From NCBI RefSeq assembly GCF_947623445.1, contig NC_135240.1, forward strand, positions 6,820,001-6,884,000: 64,000 nt of DNA. The letters are read 5' to 3'. Positions within the stretch are counted from its first letter, which is position 1; each line of letters opens with the position of its first letter. The notes under the pieces were generated by a model that saw nothing but the letters and a program-made list of their open reading frames with translations, was not told where the DNA came from and ran no database searches. This document shows positions 13,501 to 25,186 of the stretch, piece after piece. Both the position numbers and the translations under genes were made by a program. Origin of the DNA: Clavelina lepadiformis (Eukaryota > Chordata > Ascidiacea > Aplousobranchia > Clavelinidae).

Positions 13501-16500
13501 GATCGTGTGTCTAATCTTACTTAGTTATGACGCGTCTTATGAAACCTGGTATGTTGAGAAGCAATTTTTAAAGAACTTCTTCTTAGCTAAGAATACGATT
13601 TAGTGGCGGGTTAATTAAAATGGTTGCATGAATCACGCCAATATAAATAAAATTTTGATACTGACAACTGAAGTCTTTTCAGCAAAGACTAAGGTCAAGT
13701 CTTTAAAAAGCTGACTCGATTCAGATTCTTTCATAAGCCTTTGCCGAGTCATAGTGCATCCATTGTGCATGATGTGTGGATAATGTATAAACTTATATTC
13801 TCAAATTCATTTCATATTCAACCTAGCGCATAAAAAGCACGATTATAATGTTGGAAAAAGAGAGGTTAACGATGTTTGATGCTAGTTATTAAACGCTAAA
13901 GTCTTTAACGTCAATACCTAACGTATCAGCTAACGCTACTGGTAACGAAATAAAACAGGTTCTTCAATGTAATGTTATCATTGGGTTTGATAATACACTT
14001 TTTATACAGGATCAGTTTATCCAGCTCTGCAAGACGATGTACAGCATCTTCCGTGACGATCCTAGAGAACAAGAGCTTTATCCTGCCATAGCAAAGGTGG
14101 CTTCACTCATCCTACAAATGGGCGAGGTAAAGCTACTCCAAGCGTACTATAAACTTACGATGCTGTGTAGATGTGCTGTCACTGTGATTGGGTTGTTAGA
14201 ACAAGTAAAGACACAAACGTGATGTTTTAACATTACTTAAACTATCACTTAAACTGTAAATTATCGCCAGCTTTACAAAGTAATTTTTACCGCTAAACCA
14301 GTTAAAAAAAAGCACAACAAACAATTTATGCTGGTGGGTGCAATTTCGTGGTTATCGCTTTTATGCACTTGCAGTTGTTGATATAACAAAATTTGTGCTA
14401 GATATCTGGCGGACAGCACGAAATACAACAAGCATTCGTGCTTTTTTGCCACCGCATAAACGTTGTCATGAACCAAACCTTGTAGCAATAAAACCGAACC
14501 CGTTAAAATTCTGATTCCATGAAATCGCTAAAATTTTCCACCCAGCTACCGATGTATGCTTTAATCCTACTTTGGATGTCTTTTGTCCTTGAAGTTGATA
14601 ATGGCGTCTTTGTAGTTAAATAACGAAGCGGTAGCGGAAATAGCGAGCGTACAATAATGCGAATTGACCATCGTTATAATCGACTGCATTTTATAATAGG
14701 TTGATTGGTTTAATGTCGATATGTTTAATATGTTGATTATAACTTAGTAGTAGTGCGTCAAAAGGAATTAGAATTTTAGATCCGATATTATTATTTTAGA
14801 ACAGCGTGGTCCAACTTCTTTTCATCGCGGGCCAAAATCAGAAAATTTTTTTATCTTGCGGGCCAATGTTTTTAAATTTGAACTGAAGAAATGTGAAATT
14901 AGAACTGAAATTAGAATAGTTCAAAATTTAGCTATTAAATGCTGATCAATGTGACATCTGCGGTCGAGGTTCTTCCTCGACAATAGCGACTATCAAAGCT
15001 GACTATCAGTTCGCGGGCCAAAAAATCGGTGCTCGCGGGCCAACTTTGGCCCGCGGGCCTGCAGTTGGACCACGCTGTTTTAGAACAATGGCGACGTTTA
15101 TTAAGTTTACAATGAATTTTAAAATTACAACCCGATTAAACGATTAATCGGTGTAAACTGCAAACTAGTTTAAATTTCTCATTTCAAGCAGTATGTAGTT
15201 CCTGCATTCACTAAATATTTCACGTAAATAATTTTTAATTTATTTGTACATCCAATGAGTCGCAAGTTCCACGTGGCGTATTTATTGCGTGGTAGATATG
15301 TCACAAACCGCTTGTGCAGATCGGTTATTAATTAACCTGGTACGGCGTGATGCTTGTTGGCATTCATTGGCATGGGTCTTACATATGCAATGTGGTTTAT
15401 GTTTGCGTAAAGGTCGACACGTAGATATCGTCAATCGTTGGAATTTTCTGAATTGACGCTTTATACCGGCTACCACCCGTGATAATCTGGGGACTAGATA
15501 ATTACGCGCATAAAGGATTTAACAGTGCAATGTAAATAACCATGCATGAGCCATACGTCACCTCTTCATCAATATCATGCCGTACTGTGCGGAATGCAGC
15601 AATTGGATTTGGGAAATTTTCCACGCGCTTTATTTTGTAAACATTTGTAGGGCGATTGGATACCTGGATGGCAGTACAAAGGAAAATTGGTTCTATCTCG
15701 AACGTTTAGTTTTTTATTTTTAATCTTTTTAAAACGCTGGATGATTGCGTCATCCTTTTAAATTATTACGCAACTAAATTATCTTTATTGCGTCATTTTT
15801 ATTTCAACTTAACCCGAGGTAACCCGGAATAAGGCAATTCAGGTCACCTCTAATCGATTTTTGTTGGTGAAGAGCCAATTAGATGGCTGCGAGGCTGACA
15901 TTTTCAATAAGCTCAATTTAGTCTTTACACATAGGTTATGGTAAAGTTTCAAAAACAGGATTTAGCCTGGATGATTGAATAAATACAAACAGTAACACAG
16001 ACTGGACTCGCTGGTACCGTTTCGGGTAACTGCGTTTACTGTTTGGTTGGGTTTCTTTGCAGCAAATATTACTCAAAGTTGTCACAAGACCAACATAATA
16101 TCGTCTCTCATAACATTGAACCATACTTTCACTTAAAATTCGATGCAATGGCACCAAGATATCAATCCTAATCTTGCCAAAATATTTTTATAGGTAGGTA
16201 AGCAATTCAAGACCACAAAATCCAACTCAGCAAACAGCAATAACACCACAGGTGGCGCTGAAACCACGCCGGTGTCGGCGGTGCCGATTAAGATCGTGCC
16301 GTTGGAGGAGGAAAAGTCGTCTCCGGCGTCATCCGTTGCGACGAGCAGCGATTTCGTGCAGGTTTCCAACTACCAGATCACGAGCGACACATCGGATGGT
16401 TACGCCAGCAACGGGTCGGATAAATTTGTGCGGGTGAAGGAAGTTTCCAACGCCGCGGAGGAAATTTCATCGGAAACATTTTCAGATAAAGTCAATGAGT

Positions 16501-16889
16501 GCGCGGACACCGTATCCGATATAACTCTCAGTTTAGCGCCCGAAACTACGTCTTCGACTTCGGTCGAGGCAGACGCCGGCAACGCGTCCATCGCCGATGT
16601 TGCGGAGGCCAGAGGGTTCGAAAAATCACCTTTAAAAATGCGAGGCATTGTGACGTCATTCGGTACGCGTATCTTCGACGACGAAGGATGGTCCGTTTCG
16701 TTCGAGCAGTTCTTGGCGTCCGTTCTCACCGAGCCAGCTTTGTGTGAGTTCTTCGAGCGAAAGCACAACATCGCTGAATCTGTGGCACGACTTCGAAACC
16801 GCCACGCTGTAGAACGCCAGATGTCAACTGCCTCTATCAGTTCCATCGATGGCCAGCCTTCAACGCCAACATCATATTCGTCGAATTAA
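4562..16889 (+). CDS. TBC1D9: TBC1D9-like Rab GTPase-activating protein (two GRAM domains, TBC domain, EF-hand remnant)
   Basis: Predicted Rab GAP acting on membrane traffic. Exons: 4562-4787, 4949-5097, 5216-5427, 5632-5902, 6088-6269, 6479-6586, 6825-6963, 7563-7654, 8209-8335, 8659-8797, 8983-9104, 9551-9685, 9843-10058, 10197-10310, 10572-10703, 11152-11276, 11497-11595, 11778-11889, 12006-12174, 12458-12859, 13057-13208, 14010-14126, 16194-16889. The sum is 4236 nt (1411 aa) and all phases agree. The start [15 protein letters not shown] matches the vertebrate N-terminus. GRAM1 is near 147-215 ([12 protein letters not shown]), GRAM2 near 296-365, TBC about 503-712. Both catalytic fingers are present: Arg554 in the IxxDxxR motif and Gln589 in YCQ. 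The EF-hand-like segment (about 885-900) has Val at loop position 1, so calcium binding is doubtful. A C-terminal block, [15 protein letters not shown], is also shared. It could equally be called TBC1D8/9, since vertebrates have four paralogues. Confidence 0.95.
7765..8174. mobile_element. probable non-autonomous hAT-like element in intron 8 of the TBC1D9-like gene
   Basis: The ends are related inverted repeats: tagggctgagc at 7765 and the reverse complement of gcacaacccta near 8164-8174. Further inside, both ends carry a related sequence around the words acgag and aacccgaat. The flanking 8-mers, ataaatag before and ataaagac after, agree at 6 of 8 positions, which fits a decayed 8-bp target duplication of the hAT type. 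No transposase frame is visible in about 410 bp. Confidence 0.5.
14802..15077. mobile_element. non-autonomous hAT element with perfect 8-bp target duplication
   Basis: A 276-bp element in intron 22 of the TBC1D9-like gene. It begins cagcgtggtccaact and ends with the exact reverse complement agttggaccacgctg. The 8-mer ttttagaa flanks it on both sides (14794-14801 and 15078-15085). Subterminal copies of gcgggcca occur at both ends. These are hallmarks of hAT-superfamily MITEs. No transposase is encoded. The intact duplication suggests a fairly recent insertion. Confidence 0.9.
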
Positions 16890-18905
16890 GTCATTTCATA
16901 TAGAAAATTGTTAACACATGTTTTTATTTCCTTCCATCGATTAACCCGTTAAAAAGTCGCTATGAAGCTAGCTGTCATTTTATCACAACGATTATTTCAC
17001 GTAACTCGCGTTCCATGTATTGCCCGTGTCAATGCTAGTTGCTTGTAGTTGTCAACAAGTGCAATTGAAATCGCCAGAAAATCTTACCAAACAACTTTAC
17101 ACGCTGTTCTGTTTAAGATATCGTCGTATGTGTGACACTTTTGCGTTCTCTCTTATTCACGTTTTTAATGTAAACCACAGTTACGTAACATAACCTTTTG
17201 TGAATCATTGCTTAATGACGTATTCCCTTATCACGACAGGATTGATCCCACAATAATAAACTCGTGACGTCATAATTTCCTGCCAACTCGAACCATAGAA
17301 ATAATAGCGCTGTAACAGAATTACAAATCGTATTCACATAGGTTAAGTTGAACATCAACTACAGCGCTCAATGTAACAAAGTCCATGCTATGTTTGTCTA
17401 TTTAACTTTATTGTGTGTATTTTGGAAATTGGACAGAGTTTTAGGCCAAGTTTGTTTTATTTCATCTTCTCAGCCTGGGATGTCATACTAAGCATTGATC
17501 ATGTTCGTGCAATACCTTTGTGTTGATTTGTCGTTGTATTGGTGTTAGTAAGGTGCTGGTAGCAGCAACGAATACATTGGATAAAAGAACACAAAAAACT
17601 TGTTCAATTGCGCGCAGTCAGCGGTTCCGGGACGTTGACTAAGATTGCGTCATTCACATCTTTTGTTACATTCCGGGGATTTCCCATCGCCTAATCTGAG
17701 CACTTCATAAGAACACGAAATCAAAATGGGCATCATGGACTAACTGAGTATCTCAAATATAAGGGCCAAGTGGCAAACAATCTTTCCCTATGACACAATC
17801 AAATCTTTGACAGTCTTCTTGGACAGTGTCCCTAAAGTAACAAATCCTTGTTATTTTATTGCATATTTATTACACACAGCTACTACACATTTAGGGCACA
17901 CAGCATCAATGCTAGTAAAATTACATCGATGGAAAAGCTTAACCATGTTCATTGGGTGTTTTAAGTTTCACAGAATGGCACAATTTAGGAGTTCAGAATT
18001 TAGAAATATAGTATTTCAACTACAGCGCAAATGTCATATATTTGCAGGATCCAAAAGTCAACGATTAAAAGGGTTTTTAATTTGAAGATTGTGGAATAAA
18101 TTTAGACAGGATCATGATTGATAATTAATTAATTGTATACTTTATAGTAGATGATGGCGCCTAAAATAAATTCTGTTCAGAAGCTTATGACAAAACATAT
18201 GAAGTTAAGTTCAATGATGGCACAGTTTACACAATAATCGTATAAAATCACAGGCAAATATCGAGATGGTTTTGTTAAAAATGCGTGCAAAAAAGCATAG
18301 TGGTAACAGCTATGAGTACAAAATGTGCAACTTATATAAAAAGCGTATAAAAATATAAAGGCCAACTAGAGGTAAGGCAAGTTTTCTGTGTTAATTTAAA
18401 CAGTAAAAGAAACACAATCTACAACACAGCACAGCATATGATAAAACACGAAACTAAAGACGTACCATTATATGAAGAATTCCAGGCTATGAAACTATCA
18501 AACTCTAGCATAAAAAACAAATTATCGTCATACTCATAACACAAAAACATTCCATTTAATATACAGAAGGAAGATGTTAAAACATTGGGTTTGGTCTAGT
18601 TAAGTCACAGTCGTATAAAGATGTTTGTTTGATATCATTTTGGATTGTAAAAATATTAAGACCCCATCACAAGAAAACAATAAATACTCATATATATATA
18701 AATGTGCAATGAATAATGATGCTGCTATTGTACAAATGGCATAGATTTAAAAGTGTAAAATACGTAAAAAGTGCATAATTATCCTACATCCTGTAATAGC
18801 ACAGCTTCTTTCATAATTCCTCAAGCATATGTACAAGTAGGGCTTTGAAAAGAACTTTTCTAAAACAGACGCCCAATGTTAACAATAGGCCTGTACAGTT
18901 TCTGC
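16890..18905. other. 3' flank of the TBC1D9-like gene / intergenic
   Basis: No coding region recognised. The first few hundred bases should be the 3' UTR of the TBC1D9-like gene; an aataaa at 17255-17260 lies about 370 bases past the stop. The right part is AT-rich and may include downstream transcript of the minus-strand PITP gene. Open frames here (for example at 17807-18085) show no family resemblance. Confidence 0.55.
17255..17260 (+). terminator. candidate polyadenylation signal of the TBC1D9-like gene
   Basis: Canonical aataaa about 370 bases downstream of the stop codon at 16889. Such hexamers are common by chance in AT-rich DNA, so this is only a candidate; no cleavage site can be seen. 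Confidence 0.3.
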
Positions 18906-19207
18906 CAGTGGTTCCCAAACTTTTTCAGCTTGTGGCACACTAGAAAAATTATAAAACGCTCGCGGCACACTTGCAAGAGAAGAAAAGTTGCTTTAAAAAA
19001 TTACCCTACTCTATCGGCAATGCCATAATTGGTTTCATCGTCACAGGTGCTAATTTATCAGCTATTGAAGCAGTTAGAAAGCTTTAAAGTCGCATTTGCT
19101 TGTCTGCATGCCTTATTTTAAATATTTATACAGTTCTTTTCCAAAATCCCAAAAAGATTCGCGGCACACCTGAGAATCTGTGGCGGCACACAGTTTGGGA
19201 ATCACTG
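18906..19207. mobile_element. non-autonomous hAT element between the TBC1D9-like gene and the PITP cluster
   Basis: About 302 bp. The left end, cagtggttcccaaac, pairs with the right end, gtttgggaatcactg, with a single mismatch. Flanking 8-mers are gtttctgc (18898-18905) and gtttatgc (19208-19215), a target duplication with one change. The inner ends share gcggcacac repeats. The CAGTGGTTCCCAAAC end is the typical hAT MITE terminus. No open frame of note. Confidence 0.85.
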
Positions 19208-19407
19208 GTTTATGCCATTATGAATATGATGTTTCCAAAAACCGTTTGTTTTTGTTGGGATAAGTAAACATTCTATAACTGCAATAGAAATTACTTTAAT
19301 TCCACCGTCAAATGTTATCAAATAAAATGTTCATGTATTCTGGTTGCTTTCTTTTAGCACTCGTTCAAACAGAAAAAAATCAAAAAGAAAACATGTCTAA
19401 GAAACAT

Positions 19408-20259
19408 TCACTCTGCTTCCATCACCATACCCTTTATGTTTCCAGTTCGGCGCATTGTTTCTAAATCTCTTTTGGTCTCTTCTTCCAACTTCCTTATATC
19501 TTCCATGGTCATACCGAACCAATTATCCATCCAACAAACAACCTGGCGATGGAATGTGGTAAAGAGCCTTCGCTGTTGCCTCAATATCAACGCTTCAACC
19601 CTCGTTTGCAATCCCCACCATTTAAACTTGCATGAAACCAGCTTGTAAGCACACATGTAAGCTGTCTTCTCAGCACCAGGGTTGTTTTCCTCTCTATCAG
19701 ATATTTCTTTTTGTGCTTTTAGCTGCTCAATCCAGTGTGATCCGAACGGTCCCCTATTTGCTTTATGAGATTTAAACAATTTCGGGTCAAACTCTGCACG
19801 ATAATCTCCACGACTGATGTGATCGTTTACGATGTCTATTTTTATGACTTCTGTTTTTTTCCACTCGTTTGGTGGTAATTTGTGAACGTTTTCAGACGTG
19901 CCTAGGTCAGGAAGATGCAAAGTCTGAAGGGTAACTCTGAAATTGTCTTTCATGTAGCCAGGGTTGGTGATTTCAGTCCTACATTTAGGGTAAGCATTCC
20001 AAGCTTCTTCTAATGCACTAAGCGAACCTTTTGGTGCCAATAATCGTACAAAAGCAGGAACACGAGATTCAAGATGGTATAATTTCTTAGTGTATTGCCC
20101 CCTTTCACCATCTTTCTCATACGGCTCGTTACATACCATCTCTACCCCTTCTCCGCCACCTGTTTCGTTTTTGCTCGCTTCCGCGGTTGACCAAAGTTGA
20201 GCAGTCTGGTACTCCTCCACAGTCATAGGCAGCACGATCCTAAACTCTTTTCTTAGCAT
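19408..20259 (-). CDS. class I phosphatidylinositol transfer protein, copy 1 (PITP alpha/beta type)
   Basis: Single-exon 283-aa protein of the PITPNA/PITPNB family, which swaps phosphatidylinositol and phosphatidylcholine between membranes and supports phosphoinositide signalling. It covers the whole family fold from [11 protein letters not shown] to the C-terminal helix. Inositol-contact residues known from mammalian PITP alpha are conserved: Thr57, Lys59 and Asn88, with an acidic C-terminal helix EEETKRDL. Cys93 (human Cys95), Ser164 (human Ser166) and the membrane-docking pair Trp214-Trp215 are all kept, so this copy looks fully functional. About 12 extra residues before AYMCAYKL, relative to human, are shared by all three copies. 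An AG-rich acceptor-like stretch just before the ATG would allow a 5' UTR intron. First of three same-strand tandem copies; human genes have many introns, these have none. Confidence 0.95.
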   Translation of the reverse strand: MLRKEFRIVLPMTVEEYQTAQLWSTAEASKNETGGGEGVEMVCNEPYEKDGERGQYTKKLYHLESRVPAFVRLLAPKGSLSALEEAWNAYPKCRTEITNPGYMKDNFRVTLQTLHLPDLGTSENVHKLPPNEWKKTEVIKIDIVNDHISRGDYRAEFDPKLFKSHKANRGPFGSHWIEQLKAQKEISDREENNPGAEKTAYMCAYKLVSCKFKWWGLQTRVEALILRQQRRLFTTFHRQVVCWMDNWFGMTMEDIRKLEEETKRDLETMRRTGNIKGMVMEAE

Positions 20260-21799
20260 CTCTAAACCCTAAGCACGCCACCTGCAGGACAATGTAAGTA
20301 AAACAAATCAGAAAAAATATATTAGCAGTATTCGAGGAAAACGTATGATAAGGAAAATGCGACTATCACCGATAAATTCGTACATACAATCAGTACGTTA
20401 AGTATTAATTTTGAGCTGTATATTGATATTTAGATGAAAGATTGCAGCGATATAAAGCGCAACGTATTGTGTAGAAATGACTGTTACAGTTTTCATGTGC
20501 ATCCTGTAACCCAGCAAAATGAACATATCTAATTAAACATATAATGTATATTTGCGGTATGTTACTTATGAAAAGATTTGATCACTGTTATAGACCACAT
20601 TCCATAGATAAGTTACTACTTTAAAGTTTGAACATAGTTATTTACTTTTTATCTTACATGAAACGCATTAGTAAAATTACATCATTACAATACATAATTC
20701 ATTCTAAGAAATATTATACATTGTCTATATTATTAAATGTTGTGATATATACACTGAAACACGAAAATCATGTGAAAAGGTTGAACTGTATGAAGTACAC
20801 AAATTTATACATTAATTTATATTGCCTAACGTCGTCGAGCGATACATATCCTTGCACACCCAGGAAACCAACTAACCAACGATACATGTGAATTTTCAGG
20901 TATATATATACACTTTGCACATAGTGGTTGACTGCATTACAAAATTAGCACATAAACCTAACCTACGTTAAAAACGAACAGCAATAGAAAAGAATAAGGT
21001 ATTGCCATGTAAACCCCTTTTCTTCCGCAGCTAAAAATTGAAACACACATTTTGGGCAGATGGATTGTTATTATATGATATTGCAGAAACTAATATTGAA
21101 TTTGAATCCTAATGTAATTAGTGAATGTATTGTTGTTAACCATAACCTTAAGAGACAAATATATGGCAAAATGTAAATACCTAGTACAGTAAATATTGAC
21201 ACACCGTTTACTCCAACATGACAAAAAATGATTTTCAAAAATGTAATTGCGTCTAAAGTTTAAGCATTTGTGGTGTTAAAAATTCACTTTCTGGTTCTTT
21301 ATATAGCTTTTGAATAACCCTAAGAAATGCACTATGGCAAATTTAAATGTACGATATAAGCATGGTTAATCTTTCACGTTAATAAAAGACATTTTGTTGA
21401 TTAACGCACTTATGTATGGTATATAAATGACAACGAAGTTAGTGGGTTGAAAAAATCGTTATTTTTTGCTCATACCTTGTACAACTGCTATATGAACCAA
21501 ACGATCGATATTCACTTCAAAAAACACGTCGTATATTTGACTGTGGCAATGCATAATCACTTGATATCACTTATTAAGAACTTTTAGAGTATTGCAAAAT
21601 GCACTTAATTCCATTCATGCAAATATATTCATTCAGAAATACTGTAAATTTTCAACCAAAGCTTAACTTTCTGATCAGTTTAAAGCAAAACTTTCTAGTG
21701 TTAACAAAGCGATGTGGAACTGCGCATAACCTCAATCATTGCTCATAATACTAACAAAATAGATACTGAAATTAACTACTCAGTAAATTGACAACAAAC
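20260..21799. other. spacer between PITP copies 1 and 2
   Basis: AT-rich sequence with no coding region recognised. By position it should hold the promoter and 5' UTR of PITP copy 1 (right of 20259 on the minus strand) and the 3' UTR of copy 2. I see no repeat of known type. Confidence 0.5.
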
Positions 21800-22648
21800 T
21801 TAGTCTTCCTTTACAACCATGCCACGAATTTTTCCAGATCGTCTCATTTCATCCAAATCTTTTTTGGCATCATCCTCCAATCGTCTTATGTCATCCATGG
21901 TCATTCCATACCAATTATCCATCCAACAGACAACTTGGCGATGGAAATTGGTGAAGAGCCGTTTTTCCTGTCGCATAATAATTGACTCCACTCGATTCTG
22001 AAAACCCCACAACTTAAACTTGCACGTCACCAGCTTGTAAGCACACATGAAGGCGGGTTTTTCAGCACTTTCACAATTTTCACCATCAGAGATTGCCTTT
22101 TGTACTTTTAACTTTTCTATCCAATGCGCATCGAATGGTCCTCTGCCTGCTTTCTTGGATTTAAACAATTTTGGATCATGTTCCGACTTGTAATCACCGC
22201 CATCAATCGGATCATTAACAATGTCAATTTTTATCACTTCAGTTTTCTTCCAATCAGCTTCAGAAAGACCGTGAACGTTTTCTGATGTCCCTAAGTCAGG
22301 CAAATGACGACTTTCAATTCGAACTATAAAGTCGTTTTTCATGTATCCTGGATTAGTGACTTCGGTTTTACAAGTAGGGTAAGCATTCCAAGCTTCTTCG
22401 AGAAAGTCCAAGGACCCCTTTGGTGCCAAAAGTTTGATAAAACGAGGAACTCGAGAGGCAAGGTGATAAATTTTCTTGGTGTATTGACTCTTTACGCCAT
22501 TCTTTTCGGTTGGTTCATTATTAAGGACTTCAATTCCTTCACCACCACCAGTCTCATTTTTACTTGCTTCTGCAACTGACCAGAGCTGTGCTACTTGGTA
22601 TTCCTCTACCGTCATGGGCAGGATGATTCTAAATTCCTTGCGCAACAT
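21800..22648 (-). CDS. class I phosphatidylinositol transfer protein, copy 2
   Basis: Single-exon 282-aa PITP, closest in layout to copy 1. The start [11 protein letters not shown] and the GGGEGIEV, QYTKKIYHL, AWNAYP and CAYKL blocks mark the family. Thr57, Lys59, Asn88 and Cys93 are retained. The docking pair is Leu213-Trp214 instead of Trp-Trp, so one of the two membrane-inserting tryptophans is gone. The loop before FMCAYKL is extended, as in copy 1. The start is supported by an ATG aligned with copy 1 and by the lack of homology upstream. Tandem duplication is inferred from order, strand and the shared intronless state and insertion. Which vertebrate isoform it equals cannot be said; the copies probably arose within this lineage. 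Confidence 0.94.
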   Translation of the reverse strand: MLRKEFRIILPMTVEEYQVAQLWSVAEASKNETGGGEGIEVLNNEPTEKNGVKSQYTKKIYHLASRVPRFIKLLAPKGSLDFLEEAWNAYPTCKTEVTNPGYMKNDFIVRIESRHLPDLGTSENVHGLSEADWKKTEVIKIDIVNDPIDGGDYKSEHDPKLFKSKKAGRGPFDAHWIEKLKVQKAISDGENCESAEKPAFMCAYKLVTCKFKLWGFQNRVESIIMRQEKRLFTNFHRQVVCWMDNWYGMTMDDIRRLEDDAKKDLDEMRRSGKIRGMVVKED

Positions 22649-24313
22649 TTTGCTTAATACTTATCACCTATTGACTTAAATAGAAATTGCATGAACAGTG
22701 AACGATTGCTAAAACATTTCTTATTGCATTAACCGGAATTATGATATATATAGTAAATTCAACACAGTAAGCATTTACAAAATGATACGAAATGAATTCT
22801 ATCAGAAATATGAAATTTGTTACTCTAAAATTGTAGACTTAAAAATAATTAAAATTCTATTTATACCATGACAACTAATGCAAGCGTATGTATACACATG
22901 AAGAATATTATTAAACTTAGATAACCTAAATAACACAATCAGATCAAAATGAGAAGCACAACGAAGAAATCATATAATCTTCTAACTGGAAAAATATAGC
23001 TTGCATACATTGCAATTTGCGCCTAGTTAAAAAGTTATGAATATTAAAGACAAAAAAAACACTTTACAATAATGCTTAAAACTTAAGTTCTCAGCAGAGG
23101 GCTGAGGCAGCTGCATTTTCATTGACTATGATTTACTGATTTCCCATTTAAACAGGATATATATACATACATCACTACAAATAGCTTAATTACTTTCAAA
23201 AACAAATTGCACCATGTGAACTATTCTACCAATAAGATGCAGAAAAGCAAAAATCAATTACTGCAAATCAGTTAAGTCTTAAGCGTGAGAGTTTTTGTCA
23301 TTGCAAACTTAACTAAATACAAATGGGTAGAAAAACATGCCATCTGCAAAAGTGGAACATGAAGCTTTGCTGAATGAAAAATAAATAGAAAATCAATGAA
23401 GAGAAGGTTGCATTGTACAAATATACAAAATTTGTGAGAAAAACGGTGCTTCTGTAATGAAAGCAGGGTAGCAAAGATCAACTAAACTAACCAGCCACAT
23501 ACGATAAATAATTTCCATCATATAATCCACATTAATGATTGTAAATTGAGTTAAAGCTCATCCACAAACATATACTTCTCATGGGTGATGACTGATGACA
23601 ATGGAACCACTCTAAATACTAAAATGCAACTGATGTAGCTGATCTAATCAACGTAGATATAATAATAGTCATTAGTTCATGACATAATTTCTGTTACGTA
23701 TACGTCATTAGTTGCACTGATTACATTAGCTACATTAGTAGTATATATTAGCTGCGTTAGATTCATCAGTTACATTAGCTACAATTTGGTATTTACAGTG
23801 CATATGAAATATTGCAATATGGAATGAAAGACAAAACTGTGGCATCGATACAAACTATTGCAATTGCTTTGAGATATACACTTGCACTTCCAGTGGATAA
23901 AAAACAGAGCGAACAGAAAATATAATTAAGAGCATTTCATCCATAAATAAAATCAAAACATTTTACAGTGATAGCCTTGCTATGTGCAGCTATCAAACAG
24001 GTATCAAAAGATAAACGATAAATGCCGTAAATTCAGAATCAAAGTGTTTAGCATGTAGATAAAACTGGTTATGTATACTTTTAAGTAGAATGACATAATT
24101 ACGTCTTTGAATGGTTGGAAAATAGATATTTTTTCGTGTACAAATATTCTTTCTTTAGCCAATAAAACCAATTTATAATTTTAGTAAAACCAGTAAAAGG
24201 CACAAAGCCTATTTAACATTTGAATATGTTTATCATATACAAACTTTGACAAGAACATATTTACAATAAAAATTAAACTAATAGCCTACAACAATTCAAC
24301 TACTAATAATGAT
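22649..24313. other. spacer between PITP copies 2 and 3
   Basis: AT-rich, no gene recognised. Around 23630-23790 there is a loose run of attagctacattag-like words (attagttgcactgattacatt, then tacattagctaca), a degenerate short-period repeat. The rest should contain the copy 2 promoter and copy 3 3' UTR. Confidence 0.5.
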
Positions 24314-25159
24314 TTAATCAACTTTCATCCCACGTATTTCTCCAGTATTTCTCAACTCATCCAATTCCTTTTTAGTTTCATTTTCCAAAACTCGTATTTC
24401 TTCCATCGTAATCCCATACCACTTGTCCATCCAGCAGACCAACTGGCGATGGAAATTGGTAAAAAGCCGTTGTTCCTGTTTCATAATCGTAGACTCGACT
24501 CGGTTTTGAAGAAAACGTACCTTAAACTTGCACGACACAAGCTTGTAAGCACACATATAGGCAGGTATATCGGCATCGTCAGAATTTTGTTGACTTTGAC
24601 ATATTTCTTTCTTTTGCCTGAGCCGGTCAATCCAGTCTGTGCCAAATGGGCCTCTGTTTGCCTTCTTAGATTTAAACAACTTGGGATCGGATTCTTCTGA
24701 GTAATCCCCGGAATTGATCGGATCATTAACAATGTCAATTTTTATCACCTCCGTTTTATTCCATTCTTCTGGTGACAATTTATGAACATTTTCTGAAGTT
24801 CCAAGGTCCGGAAGATGTAACGAAAGAAGACAGATCTCAAAATTTTCCTTCATATAAGTTGGGTTGGTATAAACCGTTTTGTAGTGTGGATAAACATTCC
24901 ATGATTCTTCTACCACATGCGTTAAGCCTTCAGGGACAAAAAATCGAACAAACGAAGGAATTCGAGATGCAAGGTGGTAGATCTTTTTGGTGTATTGCCC
25001 ACTTTCACCATCTTTTTCATACGGCTCATTTTTAATTACTTCAATTCCTTCACCGCCACCAGTTTCATTTTTACTTGCTTCGGCAACACCCCAGAGTTGA
25101 GCTGTCTGGTATTCTTTGACGGTAACGGGCAGCACTATTCTAAACTCTTTCCACAACAT
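24314..25159 (-). CDS. class I phosphatidylinositol transfer protein, copy 3 (diverged)
   Basis: Single-exon PITP of 281 aa from [11 protein letters not shown] at 25159. An in-frame ATG at 25186 would add nine residues (MSVYCFIKI); I prefer 25159 because it aligns with the other copies. Inositol-binding residues Thr57, Lys59 and Asn88 remain. Two functional sites differ: human Cys95 is Tyr93, and the Trp-Trp membrane-docking pair is Val214-Arg215 (FKVRFLQ). In mammalian PITPs these tryptophans are needed for membrane docking and the cysteine lies in the lipid pocket and affects phosphatidylcholine handling. The reading frame is otherwise intact and conserved, so this is not a simple pseudogene. 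Inference: a paralogue with altered membrane contact or lipid choice. Confidence 0.93.
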   Translation of the reverse strand: MLWKEFRIVLPVTVKEYQTAQLWGVAEASKNETGGGEGIEVIKNEPYEKDGESGQYTKKIYHLASRIPSFVRFFVPEGLTHVVEESWNVYPHYKTVYTNPTYMKENFEICLLSLHLPDLGTSENVHKLSPEEWNKTEVIKIDIVNDPINSGDYSEESDPKLFKSKKANRGPFGTDWIDRLRQKKEICQSQQNSDDADIPAYMCAYKLVSCKFKVRFLQNRVESTIMKQEQRLFTNFHRQLVCWMDKWYGITMEEIRVLENETKKELDELRNTGEIRGMKVD

Positions 25160-25186
25160 GATTTTAATGAAACAGTAAACTGACAA

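Noticed and set aside
16400..16846. 148-codon minus-strand frame antisense to the last TBC1D9 exon
   Set aside because: Overlaps a homology-supported exon and has no resemblance to known proteins.
25160..25186. N-terminal extension of PITP copy 3 from an upstream in-frame ATG
   Set aside because: The nine extra residues do not align with other PITPs; ATG 25159 lines up with copies 1 and 2.
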